Assembly (NCBI GenBank): GCA_959347315.1
Contig: OY365809.1
Span: 4,466,381-4,530,380 of the forward strand
DNA: 64,000 nucleotides
Source: Bimastos eiseni
Lineage: Eukaryota; Annelida; Clitellata; Crassiclitellata; Lumbricidae
Reading direction: 5' to 3'
Shown: positions 1 to 12,699 of the stretch, one piece after another
How positions within the stretch are numbered: the first letter of the stretch is position 1
Layout: each line of letters opens with the position of its first letter
Program-made: the position numbers and the translations under genes
The notes under the pieces: model-generated
Database searches by the model: none
Told to the model about the DNA's origin: nothing
What the model saw: only the letters and a program-made list of their open reading frames with translations

Positions 1-250
1 TCTACCACCACCATCATCATCATCACCACCACCACCACCTCCACCACCACCATCATCATCATCATTATCATCATTATCATTATCATCTCATCATCGTCAT
101 CGTCATCGTCAACATCATCATCATCATCACCACCACCATCATCTTCATCATCATCATCATCATCATCACCACCACCACCACCACCACCACCACCACCACC
201 ACCATTATCTCATCATCGTCATCGTCGTTGTCATCATCATCATCATCCCC

Positions 251-283
<33 letters not shown>

Positions 284-300
284 TCATCACTATCGTCGTC
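1..300. repeat. CAT/CAC trinucleotide tract
   Basis: The first 300 bases are almost entirely CAT, CAC, CGT and CTC trinucleotides in long runs, a compound microsatellite. Nothing coding is recognisable. The tract begins before the window. Confidence 0.95.
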
Positions 301-1320
301 GTTGTAATGATAAATGATAATAAAAAATAATAAAAGTCAATAATAATAAGTTGACTAGTCCTTCTATCGCTAGGCGGCGTTTGTTAAAATGAGCTGTATA
401 ACGTAATAAGTGCCTTGCATGGTTGCCGACAGTTAAATTATATATATATATACTCCTGTAATAACTTGTCATCATTTGTTCATGTACACAAGTAATAATA
501 CCGCGATTTGTCACTTTGAAATTAAACTGCTACTACCAACTAACTGTTTAAAGGAGTTGTCGATGCCTGGTATATAGATGCCTTGCAGTATTTGCAAACA
601 GCATACATTAAACTGCCGCAACAGATATCTATTCAACCTCTATAGATGCACAATAAATAACCACGAGACAAAAATTATAGTCACATGTCAGCTGCAGCGC
701 CATGGGAGTCTGAACTCTGAACTATATATAGACATTCAGTTATCTTCCAATTAAGATTAACCGCAAACGTGTTGCATCCCATGGACTCAACAACACGTAT
801 TCCAGACCGAATTATATCTTCACAGTGCATTTGTAGAGCTCAAAATGCGCTATACAAATATCCAGATATATATAGGGCATACCTGAATACAAAATTCAGA
901 GCAGATTATACAACTATGGGGCTACCCTTAGAGAGAAAGCGTAGGCCAGTACACTGTAGAAATGCAAACAATGCAACCTTCGCAAATTCAACGAATACTA
1001 ATCTTATGCTGATCCATTGCAAAAACCGTACACTATTGAAAACATAGAGCATACGTCAAAGCACAGTTTGTAGGATTGATATAAGAAGAACGCAGTAGAA
1101 CCATACATACATAGAACGCGTTGACTAAGTCGTCTGCTAAGCGCTAAGCGTCCAGGATCCATCGAAACCGAGTTCAGAAGGAATTCGCTCAAGCGCTTGA
1201 GAGCATGCAGCGCTTGAAGCAACTCCTCAGCGCTGCTACGCTCAGTTCAGTTCTAATATAGAGATCTAGTTCGCTCAGCTAAGCTCAGCCACGGTCATTA
1301 TTCGTTTCTGTTTCGCCTGT
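301..1320. other. No gene recognised
   Basis: The open frames here are short and unlike any family I know, and none shows convincing splice-site pairs. Only a short (TA)n run near 440 stands out. Confidence 0.6.
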
Positions 1321-1478
1321 CTGTGTGTTTTTATGTGAGTGTATGTGTGTGTGTGTGTGAGTGCCCTGTGAGCCGGCTGCCTCGGGGAGCTTCAATGGGA
1401 TGCCCTGGCGATACCACAGTTCATCTGTGTTTAATTTAGTCCATACACCAACTCAAATCGATCGATAGACACATATAC

Positions 1479-1519
<41 letters not shown>

Positions 1520-1640
1520 GACAGAGACAGACGGATAGACAGACAGACGGATAGACAGACAGACGGACAAATAGAAAGACAGGCAGACGGTCGAACAGAC
1601 TGACAGGCAGGAGGGCAGACAGACAAACATGAAGTTCTAT
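1321..1640. repeat. TG, GA and GACA/GACG microsatellites
   Basis: A short (TG)n run near 1335-1358 is followed by (GA)n at about 1483-1510 and a degenerate GACA/GACG tract to about 1630. Cys/Leu/Ser-rich reading frames over it are translations of the repeat. Confidence 0.9.
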
Positions 1641-1798
1641 TTCAGTGGATATAAAACTAGGCATTGGACTGTGGGCTGTGGGACAGCTAAGCCGATTGGA
1701 TATTGATCTCAATTGGATATATATATCATGTAAAAGAGAGGGAAAATTTGCATACATACTTATATACAAGTACTTTAATATACATCACATACCTACAT

Positions 1799-1845
1799 AG
1801 GCCTGTATGCATTTAAGCATACAGGCCTGTGCAAATAATTGCACA
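1799..1845. other. Two back-to-back perfect hairpins
   Basis: Arms 1799-1810 and 1817-1828 (AGGCCTGTATGC and its complement, 6-base loop) are followed directly by arms 1828-1834 and 1839-1845 (TGTGCAA and its complement, 4-base loop). No gene is adjacent. The function is unknown and this may be a mobile-element remnant. Confidence 0.8.
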
Positions 1846-2135
1846 GAACAGTCATGCACCATATAAATTCCTGAATGAATGAGTACATACACAACTGCAT
1901 ACAGGATACATGCATATGATACATAGATATCTATGATACTTTTATTAAGGAAGAGTTATGCCTTGTAGACTGTCGATAGAAATGATGTAAGAGGGCGCCA
2001 GGAATGATGCCAGACTCACAGAATCTGATCTTCGCTCTGCTTCTTCTTTCATCCATTTCATCTCATTAAGTCTTGCATTAATTACAGAATGCTTACAGAC
2101 ACGGGACACGTATGCAAAACTATACACGCATTCGC

Positions 2136-2372
2136 ATACATACTTACATACATATTTGCATACATACTTACATACATATTTGCATACACATTTGCATACA
2201 CATTTGCATACACATTTGCATACACATTTGCATACACATTTGCATACACATTTGCATACACATTTGCATACACATTTGCATACACATTTGCATACACATT
2301 TGCATACACATTTGCATACACATTTGCATACACATTTGCATACACATTTGCATACACATTTGCATACATTTA
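2136..2372. repeat. 12-bp minisatellite (CATACACATTTG)n
   Basis: About 15 near-identical 12-bp units at 2180-2372 are preceded by variant CATACTTA/CATATTTG units. Because 12 is a multiple of 3, several frames on both strands stay open and give artificial four-residue repeat proteins. Confidence 0.97.
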
Positions 2373-2384
2373 CAATGTTTATTC

Positions 2385-2530
2385 CGTTGGCGTTGCGGTT
2401 GTAGCCAAGGGTCCACTCAGGCTCCATTTATACTCGCCTTAAAACTGTTCTTCTTAGCCGTGCTGGGGTAGGGAGCGCTCCTGAGTAGTAGCCTTGAAGG
2501 GGCGCTATATAAATCTTCGTAATGAATGAA
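2385..2530 (+). mobile_element. Short LINE/SINE copy ending in the GCGCTATATAAAT tail
   Basis: The stretch ends in GGGGCGCTATATAAAT followed by a (GAAT)n-like tail. The 3' end of the LINE at 46.8-50 kb carries the same tail, AAGCGCTATATAAATA. The body is about 100 bases with no coding potential. The family assignment rests only on the shared 3' end. Confidence 0.55.
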
Positions 2531-2743
2531 TGAATATACATTTACATAAAATTTACATACACATTTACATAATTTACATAGGGCCTACAGTACGCCAAGT
2601 CAGAATATGCTTGTTCCCTCACAGTGCAAGCCGCATGACCTTTCCCAATGACGGTGTACGGTCGATGTACTCATTCCGACTGGCTTCAATAGGCGCACCC
2701 AAGTGAAAAATAAATCTGGAAACAAACTTCTGCCATGTCTCAG

Positions 2744-2779
<36 letters not shown>

Positions 2780-5239
2780 CTACATGTAAGCGCGAATGTG
2801 TTTGTTACTGTGAGCTTTTGATGACCAAGCGGTGCATTTGTCACAGGATCTGCGAATTGCCACCGTAAAAAACTCCCCTTTGTTTATGCTATGGTAAAGG
2901 AGAACAGCAGCGAGACAAGCACAGACAGAGACAAACAGCCGACCAGACAGACAGACAAGAGAGTGATGGAGAAAGAGAGAAACAGACAGAGAGGTACAGA
3001 GGCAGACAGACAAGCAGAGATGTGCAGACGGACAAAAAGACAGACGGACGGACGGACGGACAGACGTTGGCAGAGGAAATGGCGTGTCGAGTTGTTTATC
3101 GGAGTGAAACACTGTCCTGCTAAACAGTTGAGGGTATGGTCCTCATCCGAGGGAGAAAGGGAGGGAGGGAGGGAGAAAGGGAGGGAGGGAGGGAGGGAGG
3201 GGGAGTAGGGCCACAGGGCGACGGAACAGGACCCAGATACGCTTCACATGGCATCAAGTTTCAGTCAACTGGCTAGAGGGAGATGACTCGCAGCAGCAGC
3301 AGCAACAACATCACAACTATCATCCGCAGATGATGAGGAGGAGGAGAAGAAGAAGAAGAAGAAGGAGGAGGAGGAGGAGGAGGAGAAGAATGCGAGCACA
3401 AGACTATGAACAATCATGGAATCTGTGTATCTGGTCGCCTCTATACTTGTATGTTTGTCTGTCTACCTATCTGTCTCTGTGTGTGTCTCTCCCTCTCTTT
3501 GTCCATCTGTCTGTATGTTTCTTTATATGTCTGCCTTCCTGATACAATCGTGTCATCCGTCCAATGCACGCCCAGACCTTCACGCAATAACATCGGCAAT
3601 CCAAGTGCACGATGCAAGTTAAAAAGACGAATGCATTCAGTAAACACAGAAATAGCTCAAATGCCAACACCAGCACGAATGTCGGCAATAAAACGACTAA
3701 TATCTACATCAAAGTATGATTAACTTCACAGAGCACGGACCTGGATAGCTCCAGCATGATATGACCATATACATATAATTATTGTAGAAGAGAATTATAC
3801 CACAAATAACCCCATTGCAAACACGGGAGATCAACTGCATGGAACAGAGTAAAGAGACTGTTTACGACTATCGCATTCCGATCTGCAGACTTGAATTCGA
3901 ACAGAGGTGGGGCGTGAATCCATAAAAGGTTTACGGAATGATTCACCCTTAATATCCGCTGCAGATAATAATGATGCCCTTGGGTCGAAGTCTCTTGTAT
4001 CGAGTAAAAGCAGGACATCACGTACAGATGCAGAGAGAAAATAGTTTTACTAATTAACCTTAACCATGACCAACTAACCAAATGTTTTATTGATTCGATT
4101 AGTAAATTAATTGTTCGCAGTACTTAAGCTTACTGCGAGATTATTATAAGTTGGACGTGAGCAAAACCTTGAAGGGACCACATTATGTCCCGCTAGCAGT
4201 CATACCCTTTCTAGTTGCTCAGAAAAGCAGGTTATATATACATTGACCGTTTGGTACAAACATGTTTAGTCTTCTGGTTAACTAAATAATTATAATAACA
4301 AAGAGAATAATGTGCACAAAAGTCACTCAGGCGAACTTAATAGCAGGTAATATTTCAATGTAAGTTAAAAGCGATACTGAGAGCACCACGAATTTCAACT
4401 CTGTTTTTATTCCAAACGTCTGGGTCAAATGGTCAATGCATATTTTCACGGGATATGTCCTTGTATTGGTTCGACCAAAGGCAGGTCCATAAACAGGCGA
4501 AATTAGCCCATCTTTAGAACATTTTTTGATAAAACCCTGAACATAATGCACACATGTTAAGCAGTGCCCAGATATAGTATATAAAACGAGAGCTTCTCAT
4601 TTGAGGCGAGCGTTCGCTAGCTCTCCTTGGTCAATCGCTAAGCGAACGGTCATCGCTCCCGGTTAATCGGTCGCCTATCCTAATGCCTATCCGAAATATC
4701 TAAATCTCTGATTCACTTGGTTCAACCTCTTGTCTGGGAATACTGTTGCTGTTGTAATCGATAAGTATTAATCAAGTAGAGCGATAAAAACTTATTAGAA
4801 CTATGAAGCGGGACCAATGACGAAACTGAATTGAGGTATTAAGGCCTACTAAATTAATAAGCTTGCAATATGCAACAATGCAAATACGATACACAAAATA
4901 CCGTATGCCCTACAACGTAACGGCCTATGTAACAGGTCCCGAGGTCGTCTGCTCACCTAATTATGCAATCTACACTAAATTTTCCATTTGCTGGTCAGAC
5001 CTGGTTTTCTCTGATGAATTATATAGCGCCGTTGTAATGGGAACTCAGTGGGTGGTTGCCTCAAGCTAGAATGTGTAATAAACTCCGTGGGTTGTAGCTT
5101 ATGGGTTCCGCCCCGTGGATGGAATAGGATCACTAGGGGAGATTTATTGAGGGGTCTCAAAAAATGTGTGAATGATCGACTCTTTACATTGTTGCCGTAA
5201 ATTGTTTCCGTCTTCAGAGATGGCTCTAAAATACTTTGA
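2531..5239. other. Non-coding stretch with microsatellites
   Basis: It holds (TG)n at about 2746-2778, a GACA tract at 2905-3065, (GGGA)n at 3148-3206, GGA/GAA runs at 3330-3390 and a TGTC tract at 3440-3535. Another tail copy of the LINE family (minus orientation, ATAGCGCC) lies at about 5018-5045. No exon was recognised. Confidence 0.7.
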
Positions 5240-5305
5240 GCTCTGCCACTGTCAGTGTTCAGGCTGTGCCAGTCCCAAGTCTGGAGAAAGGAGGAGGGCG
5301 ACGAT
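5240..5305 (+). repeat. Dispersed repeat family B copy
   Basis: It carries a core resembling CCAGTCCCAAG followed by GGAGAAAGGAGGAGGGCGAC. The same core occurs near 40085-40140 and 61835-61885 (plus) and, inverted, near 37440-37510, 55065-55110 and 56225-56275. A weaker plus copy is near 28233. This is an interspersed repeat of unassigned class. Confidence 0.65.
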
Positions 5306-6503
5306 AATCACCATTGCTATATCACAGCAACGTTATACAGCGAATAACCAACGTAAGTACTTTGGAAAGCAGACGACACTATTGCCAAAACAAGGGCGAA
5401 TCGAGACAACGCTTTGGCGTGGAGATCTGGAAGGATGCAGCAACTGCCAATATAATCAAATGAACGATTAAATTGGACATAAGCGCCCGCACCCAGTTGC
5501 TGCTGCTGCTGCTGAAGTTGTTGGTGGTGATGATGGGTGTTTGCAGGCTGCGCAGATGCATAATATCGACAGTGGCGGATGTCGGGTGATGAGTTGATGG
5601 GTGGTGGAATGTAGTATGAATTAGTTCTTAACAGTCTCTCTCTCTCTCTCGCTTTCTGTCTGTCTGTATGTCTCCCTCTGTCTGTCTGTCTGTCTGTCTG
5701 TCTGTCAGTCTCTTTCTCCAAGTCTAGTTCAATCTAAACCTCGCTCACTCCTTAACAGTTTTATATCAGCTCATTACTCATTCGTCACAACACAATAATC
5801 AGTCCATGTTTCTTATCAACCTTCCTGTCTGTCTGTTTGTCTGTTTGTCTGTCTGTCTGTTTGTCTGTTTGTCTGTTTGTCTGTTTGTCTGTCTGTCTAT
5901 CTCCGCGTCTATCCAGCTGCATCAATATGTCCATCCACTTTGCATGTGTATTCCAGTCTGTCTTTCTGTCTCTGTGTCTATGTCACTCCATATACCTCTG
6001 TTTAACTGTTCGTACACTTAATTAACTTACTTGCCTATTGTTTTGCCTGCGTCAGTTGCTCCAGTGTCAGCCTGTCTGTCTGTCTGCCTATCTTTAGGTA
6101 TCCTTGCATCACCATCTACCACTTGTAAAGAGATATCTGTGTGTCTCTGCCTGTTCGCTTGTGTCTTCTTGTATGCCTGTTTGAGTAACTGTGAATCTGG
6201 GTTTATAAAAATGCATGGTTTGTTCAGGATTAGTTGCCATGTGGTTGTTGAGCAGGTGCGTCCGGTTGACTGGCAGGTGGGCGTAGAAGGAACAGATGCA
6301 GAGATCAGGAGTGAGGTCGAAAGGTCACGTGCTCCAGCGGTCGTAACACATGGAACATGGAACCCACCCGGCTGAAGAAGAAGCGCGTCCTTTAACGACC
6401 TCCGTAAAATGATATATATATATATATGTATATATATATTTGTTATAGTGGCCCATTTTGATCTTTGTCTGTTGGTGCTACTGTTGATGGGCTCTAGCCT
6501 CTA
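5306..6503. repeat. CTG, TCTC and TGTC/TGTT microsatellites, no gene
   Basis: There is a short CTG run near 5500-5512, (TC)n and TCTG runs at 5637-5710, and a TGTC/TGTT tract at about 5826-5900. (TA)n lies at 6412-6440. The intervening sequence shows no recognisable exon. Confidence 0.75.
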
Positions 6504-6788
6504 GGCCTGACTCAGGCCAGACTCAGGCCAGACTCAGGCCAGACTCAGGCCAGACTCAGGCCAGACTCAGGCCAGACTCAGGCCAGACTCAGGCCAGACT
6601 CAGGCCAGACTCAAGCCAGACTCAAGCCAGACTCAGGCCAGACTCAGGCCAGACTCAGGCCAGCCTCAGGCCAGACTCAGGCCAGACTCAGGCCAGACTC
6701 AGGCCAGACTCAGGCCAGACTCAGGCCAGACTCAGGCCAGACTCAGGCCAGACTCAGGCCAGACTCAGGCCAGCCTCAGGCCAGACCT
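6504..6788. repeat. 11-bp minisatellite (AGACTCAGGCC)n
   Basis: Roughly 25 head-to-tail copies of an 11-bp unit. The only frequent changes are CAGG to CAAG and AGACTC to AGCCTC. Such homogeneity indicates recent expansion or exchange between units. Confidence 0.97.
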
Positions 6789-6932
6789 GGCTATTGCATG
6801 CCTTCTCTCACTCCAGTGCCAAACATCCATTGGAAGCTTAACATCACTCGACTTAGATATACATGAATATACTCATGTATGTATGTATGCAATGTGTGCA
6901 GGTACCATTCTGAGAAGGAGAGAGGTTTAAAG

Positions 6933-6937
<5 letters not shown>

Positions 6938-7027
<90 letters not shown>

Positions 7028-7205
7028 CAGAGAGACAGAAAGACAGAGAGACAGAAACAGAGACAGAGACAGAGAGACAGAGAGACAGAGAGACAGAGAG
7101 ACAGAGAGACAGAGAGACAGAGAGACAGAGAGACAGAGAGACAGAGAGAGATGAAGTAAGAGAAAGATAGACAGACAGACATACAGATACAGAGACAGGG
7201 AAACA
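6938..7205. repeat. (TG)n, (GA)n and GAGACA tract
   Basis: (TG)n at 6938-6965 passes into (GA)n and then GACAGA / GAGACAGA units to about 7200. The long frames on both strands are repeat translations. Confidence 0.95.
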
Positions 7206-7608
7206 CAGAGACAGAGAGGTAGAGAGGGAGCGATTCAGACAGACAAACAGCATATAGACAGATAGAGACAGTGACACTGGATCCTTTCATCCATGTGACT
7301 CGCCAGCACGCCCTACAAACAGTCAGAACTACTTAAAAATTACACACCTCTCTTAAGTTCTCGATATCCGTCCTATAAGACTTGCGAAAACTGATGCATC
7401 AACAAATACGATGAAAATCTTCCATTGAAACATAACGGAACAAGTGAGACACCTGGTGTAAAAGCTTAAATTCCCAACTTCGCGTTGCCCAGAAGGTAAT
7501 CTTAATCGATTTCTGATTACCTATGCCTGCCCAGTTGATATAATCCCATCTGATGCAAAAATGGTAAGTTTTCATCCTTAGGCCTACATCTAATGACACG
7601 TCCATTGG

Positions 7609-7662
<54 letters not shown>

Positions 7663-9299
7663 CATGTCGGATAGCTAGTTTCAATACGTGAAAATGAAAA
7701 CAATGACTTAAATGTTTACTGGATTAAATCGCTAATATACTAGATCAAAGTACATCACATAATTATTATCACAAACAAACATAATAGACAAAAAGATTCT
7801 AAAAAACTGGAAGAAAAGAGTTGAACAATTGTAAATTCTAATTGGGATATCATACTTAAGAGTAGGTCTACTGTCTCTTATGAAACTATTGAAAACAGAC
7901 AGAACACGAACACATTGTACTCCATATCGTAATCACAATCTCCAAGCCTCTAAACCTTAAGTCAACCACGGGGCACCAGCTTACTCACGAGCGCTGCGTC
8001 AAGTCACAGAGGTTGTCCGAACGAGATCAGAGTCCAGTTTCAAGAGGATTGCCAGAGGTCACGGAGTTGCTGCTGAGCGGGGGTCACCTTAGGCCGAGAT
8101 TGTAAGTTGGATGATAAGATGAATCTGGGTAGGAATTCTTGAACAGGTGAGACTTTAGTTTCGGGCTGATAGCCCGAGGGGTGACGGATAGAAGAGCCTG
8201 AGGCAGATGATGATGGTGGGTGATTGGCAATGATGGCGGATGAACCGAAAAGGGTGGAATTCTGCAGATACGTGCTTTTTCTATGTCGTTAAGTCAACGT
8301 ATTAACACATGCACACATGCACACACGCACACACAAACACCCAAACACCCAAACACACAAACACACAAACACCCAAACACACAAACACCCAAACACACAA
8401 ACACACAGAGATCGTATATATTATAATTGATCCGCCATTGTTATTACTATTATTATTATTATTTCTATTATTAATGTTATCATTATTATCATTATTATCG
8501 TAATAACAATAATAATAGTAACAATAGTAATAGTACTAGTACTAATAATAGTAGTAATAATAATAATAATAACAATGATAATAAGAATAATAACTAATCA
8601 TCTGTCTCTCTCCGGAGAATAGTTGCAACAACCCGATGGATCAGTATTTAACTCGGGTTAAAAGCAATAGTATTATTATTATTGTTATCAATGATGAAGA
8701 TGATGATAATGGAGATTTAAGTGTGGTAATTCGTAGACAGTCAAAGCAATTCGAAGCAACGATTCAGAGGCAGATGCTGAGGTTGTGTTACGCACGATGA
8801 GACCTATTCAGAATCATATCGACCCTAACTATAGACCCTTGTAAGAGTTGCCATTAGATGTCTCATAACTCAGTATCCATCCTCGTATCTTCTGCCTAAC
8901 AGTACGTTAATTACTTCAGTGTCACTGTACACACCTACAGAACCCGCCCCCTTGAGAGCCCCACTTACATGTAGAAGGGCTACCAGCCGAATATACCTGA
9001 GAAGGAGAGCTGCATTCAAGTGTAGTATAAGGGTCCTTCAAAGGTCACGCTTCTAGTCTTCGTTGTTTATGATCTGATAGCTGGAAACTTTGTCTACTTT
9101 GGCCAGATATCATTGCAACGAAGAGTCAAAGATCAGACAGGAATGTACTTACATGTACATTTGCCTCGCTTTACAAAGCCTCTGGTTCTCGGGTTCCACT
9201 CTGGATTATTAGTTCCATAGACGCCTAGAAGCCAGCTACGGGAGTGACCGGACGATGGTATTTAAAGAAGGCAGCAAGCATGTCAAATGTGATCTTATC
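7206..9299. other. Non-coding stretch with repeats
   Basis: (TA)n lies at about 7612-7658. A copy of dispersed family C (CACCAGCTTACTCACGAGC) lies at about 7975-8265. (ACACCCAA)n-like units lie at 8310-8408 and ATT/ATA runs at 8440-8590. No exon was recognised. Confidence 0.7.
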
Positions 9300-9436
9300 A
9301 TGGATTTACATAGCGCCTTTTAATGTTATCTACTCTGAGACACAGACAAGAGACTTGTTGACGACTTATCGCCGCGAAAAATATGTTTGGTGTAGTCAGA
9401 TTGAGTTGGATTTAGAAGATTCTTTGAGGTTAGGAA

Positions 9437-9668
9437 GCCGTTCCGCGAGTTTGGACAAGAAAGAGAGATTTTTAATAGGACGGTAGTTGGCTTGGAGTTC
9501 CTTGTCTAGGGATTTTTTTTATAAGTGGCTGGTCAACAAGGGAGTTCTTGAATAGCATGGGAATGACATCGGTCGATAAAGATGATCTTGGTTTGAGTTG
9601 GAACGAGTAGGGTTACACAGTCTTTAAGTAAGGAGGCGGGGTTTGAATCAAGATCACACTGTTTGTCT
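9437..9668 (-). pseudogene. L2/CR1-type LINE reverse transcriptase fragment
   Basis: Read on the minus strand, this stretch contains, across at least two frames, pieces typical of the 5' part of an L2/Crack/CR1-type reverse transcriptase. These are CDLDSNPASLLKDC near 9655-9610, then IPMLFKNSLV, then LDKELQANYRPIKNLSFLS and KLAERL near 9515-9435. In the family these correspond to the CDLDP..LLK, NYRPISNLSFLSK and ERV blocks. The frame changes and the absence of the catalytic YADD region mark it as a dead fragment. A GCGC-tail copy near 9302-9320 may be its 3' end after an internal deletion. It is shorter than and different in sequence from the LINE at 47-50 kb. Confidence 0.7.
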
Positions 9669-9702
9669 TGAGAAACTTAAATGAGTTAGAGTTGCTAACT
9701 CT

Positions 9703-9880
9703 GAACAAACCCATACCGGGACATTTTCCCAAACCCATTCCGGGACATTTTCCCAAACCCATTCCGGGACATTTTCACAAACCCATACCGGGACATTTTC
9801 CCAAACCCATTCCGGGACATTTTCACAAACCCATTCCGGGACATTTTCACAAACCCATACCGGGACCTTTTCCCATCATG
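9703..9880. repeat. 24-bp minisatellite, seven units
   Basis: The unit AAACCCATTCCGGGACATTT plus TCCC or TCAC is repeated about seven times with A/T and C/A variants. Eight-residue periodic frames (PGHFPKPI on plus) are open on both strands. Nothing around it looks like a gene. Confidence 0.95.
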
Positions 9881-10680
9881 ACTGATTTTTAAGCGCGCAA
9901 CATACCAAATGGTTGAAAGCGAACAAACCGCTGTTTTCGTGGTCGTCTGTGTATTATATGATATGCTACCATTTGCTAATATTTCATTTATCGGTCGCAC
10001 TTGAGGTGTTCTTACATAACGGGGATCAATCCCTTTGGGACTTCTGTTCATCATCAGTTTGAATTGATTAAATTGATCAGTGATTTGATTTAATATGCCG
10101 GACTTAGAAAACAATTGATGATCTATTTCCTTTGTTCAAATGACTTATAAATGATTATTGATGGTTCAATAAAACGCTTTTGATTGGCTGGTCTGAAGGG
10201 AAAAGTCGGTAACGAGATACAGAGGAGGAACTTTACGGTGAAGAAAGATGCAAAAGAGACCATGATGCCGAAGCGAGGACAGAATTAAGCGACAATGTTT
10301 CCTTACCCTTAAAGAAGAATCGTAGGCAGGTAACTGCATCTCAAATATCCCATCAGAGGAGGTTTCATACTCGATCGAAGGTGTCTGCGCCGATATCTAT
10401 TTCAGCCACTGATCGGTTCACGTGCGTCGGTAGCAAACCCGCTTTCAACACAGACTGGTAAAACGCTAATCGAAATACGAAGGTTATTCCATCGAGTTTT
10501 CGCCGTGAGATATGGACGCCCCGAACGAGAGGGTTGTAAGTGGAAACTTGGCTGGATTAAGGAGGGTGATCTAAGAGAAGACGGACGATGGTGATGTTGG
10601 AGGGTCGGGTTCCGTAGAGGAGACTGATAAAGCCCCCGTCTTTACAAATGTTATGAATGTCGGACTGCCGATGTTGTTGT
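9881..10680. other. No gene recognised
   Basis: Ordinary unique-looking sequence. No splice-bounded reading frame or recognisable element was found. Confidence 0.6.
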
Positions 10681-11022
10681 TCCGTCTCTCGGTCGACTGA
10701 GACGGTCGTGGAAGAGAGGGAAGGAGGGAGACGGGCTTTGAGGAAGAGACAGAGTTAGTGAGGAAAAAGGAAAGACGGGGGGAGAGACAAAGAGAGATAC
10801 AGAGAGAGATGCGTATAGAGGTGTGGTCATAGGAAGAGATTTAGGCGTGGAAGTGGAGACAGAGGCAGAAAGAAAGACGCGGAGGTGAAAGAACGAGAGG
10901 GAAGAAAAACAGAGGCTGAGATAAAACGCATGGAAGAAGAAAGATGGAGAGACAGACAGACAGACAGAGACAGAGACAGAGAGACAGAGTCTTTCTCTTA
11001 TATAGATATTGAGTGTGTGTGT

Positions 11023-11056
<34 letters not shown>

Positions 11057-12670
11057 GAGTGAGGGAGAGGGACAGAGAGAGACAGAGAGATATAGAGAGT
11101 TGCAGAGATAGAGAGACAGAGACAGAGTGCATGTGTGTGTGTGTGAGAGAGACAGACAGACAGAAACAGAGACACAGAGAGATATAGAGAGATACAGAGA
11201 TAGAGACACAGAGAGCAAATGGGACGTCGGTCGGAAGCCGGAGAAGCATCCCTCACAGAGGAATGGAAAGAACACATAGATGTGAAAGTGGGACAGATGC
11301 GGACTTCAGCAGGTAGGCAGAGATACAAAGAGCCACACAGAAGAAGGAGATCCCATCCGATGAGAACCAGAAACATCCTGCAGGCATAAGGTGGGAGAGA
11401 GAAGAGGAAGACAGAGACAGAAACGTAAGAAGAGAAACAGACATAAGGAAAGATATCTAGAGGGATAAACAGATAGATATAAGACTCATAAGGAGACTGA
11501 GACAACCAAAGCATCCTTAGCCTAGGACGGTTGGTGGGCGCTGGAATCCATGGCAGCTGCAGCAGCTGGGAAGCTGCAGATACGGAACCTGGTGTTTAGG
11601 CCGTAGGGTTACGACTATAAATAGACCAAAAGGAACGGAGGAAGGGTTTGGAGGATGGGTGGTAGCAGCTGGGGGCAAGAGGACGACAGATAAGAGGAGA
11701 AGAAGAGCAGGTGTGGGAAGGTTAGATATGAGGGTGAAACTTAGATAAGTAGAATGAGGAGGAGAAAGAGGAGGAGGAGGAGGAGGAGTAGGTACAAGAG
11801 TTAGAGGGGAGAGGATCGCTGGATGAGGTGGTGAATTGAGGGTCGCCGGAAGTTGAAGAGGAGGGAGGTGGTGTTAAAGCGGCTCAACAGGTGAGCGCAG
11901 GTAGCACTTAAACAAAGAAACGTAGCTATACGATCATCTTCGAGGACGACTTTGCGTCGGAGAAGAGGAGGAAAAGGGGAAAGAGAAGGAGGAGGAGAAA
12001 AAAGGAGATGGATGCAGAGAAGAAGAAGGAGGAGAACAAGTGGAGGAGTATAAACAGAGGAGGAGAAAAGGATGATTAAAAGCGAAAGAGAAAAGGAGGA
12101 GGAAGTTAAAAAGAGAGGAGATGGATGAGAGGAAGGAGATAGTGAGAAATAGAATACAGACGAGAAGAATAAAGAGGACGCAGATGAGGAGGAAAACAGT
12201 AAGAGGAGAATGGGGAGAATAGAAAAACAAGAAAAGGTTCTAAGAAAAGGTGAAGAATGGGAGATGGGGGCGAGCACTGTGATGAGTGGAGACTGGAGAA
12301 TGAGCAGGCAGAGAAGGAAGATAGAGATGAAGAAGACGATGAAGGACTAGGAAATGGTTCAGCTCTGAGAAGAGGAGTGAGAGGATAAAACGAAGGAAAG
12401 CGACATACGATGGAAAACAAAGACGTGAAACAGGATGTGAGAAACTGGATGAGTCAGAAGGGGTTAATGCAGGACAGGAGGTCAGCAGTGCTACGAGCTA
12501 GACAAAGAAGGGTTCCGAGGGGTCGTCGAAACGGGGTGCATAAAAGGTTGAGGATGGAGGAGAAGGGTACAGGTGAAGGTAGAGGAGGAGGAGGGTAGTG
12601 GTGGAGGATGAGGAGGAGGATGTGGAGGAGGAAGAGGATGGAAGAGGTGGTGTCGCTTAACATGGTTCTG
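10681..12670. repeat. Long purine-rich (GA-rich) tract
   Basis: For about 2 kb the plus strand is dominated by A and G: GACAGA microsatellites to about 11300, then GGAGGA/GAAGAG-type sequence to about 12670. Long Ser/Phe/Leu-rich frames on the minus strand arise because the complement is pyrimidine-rich and lacks stops. No domain is recognisable in them. Confidence 0.85.
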
Positions 12671-12699
12671 CAATAGTCGTAATCCTAGACTCCAAATAT

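Noticed and set aside
2082..2471. Several long overlapping frames on both strands (e.g. CVCK, HLHT and CIHI repeats)
   Set aside because: All are translations of the 12-bp minisatellite. Being open in four or more frames at once is expected from a unit divisible by three.
10651..12420. Leu/Ser-rich minus-strand frames up to 287 codons, resembling multi-pass membrane proteins
   Set aside because: They come from GA-rich repeat DNA; pyrimidine-rich complements lack stop codons and mimic hydrophobic protein.
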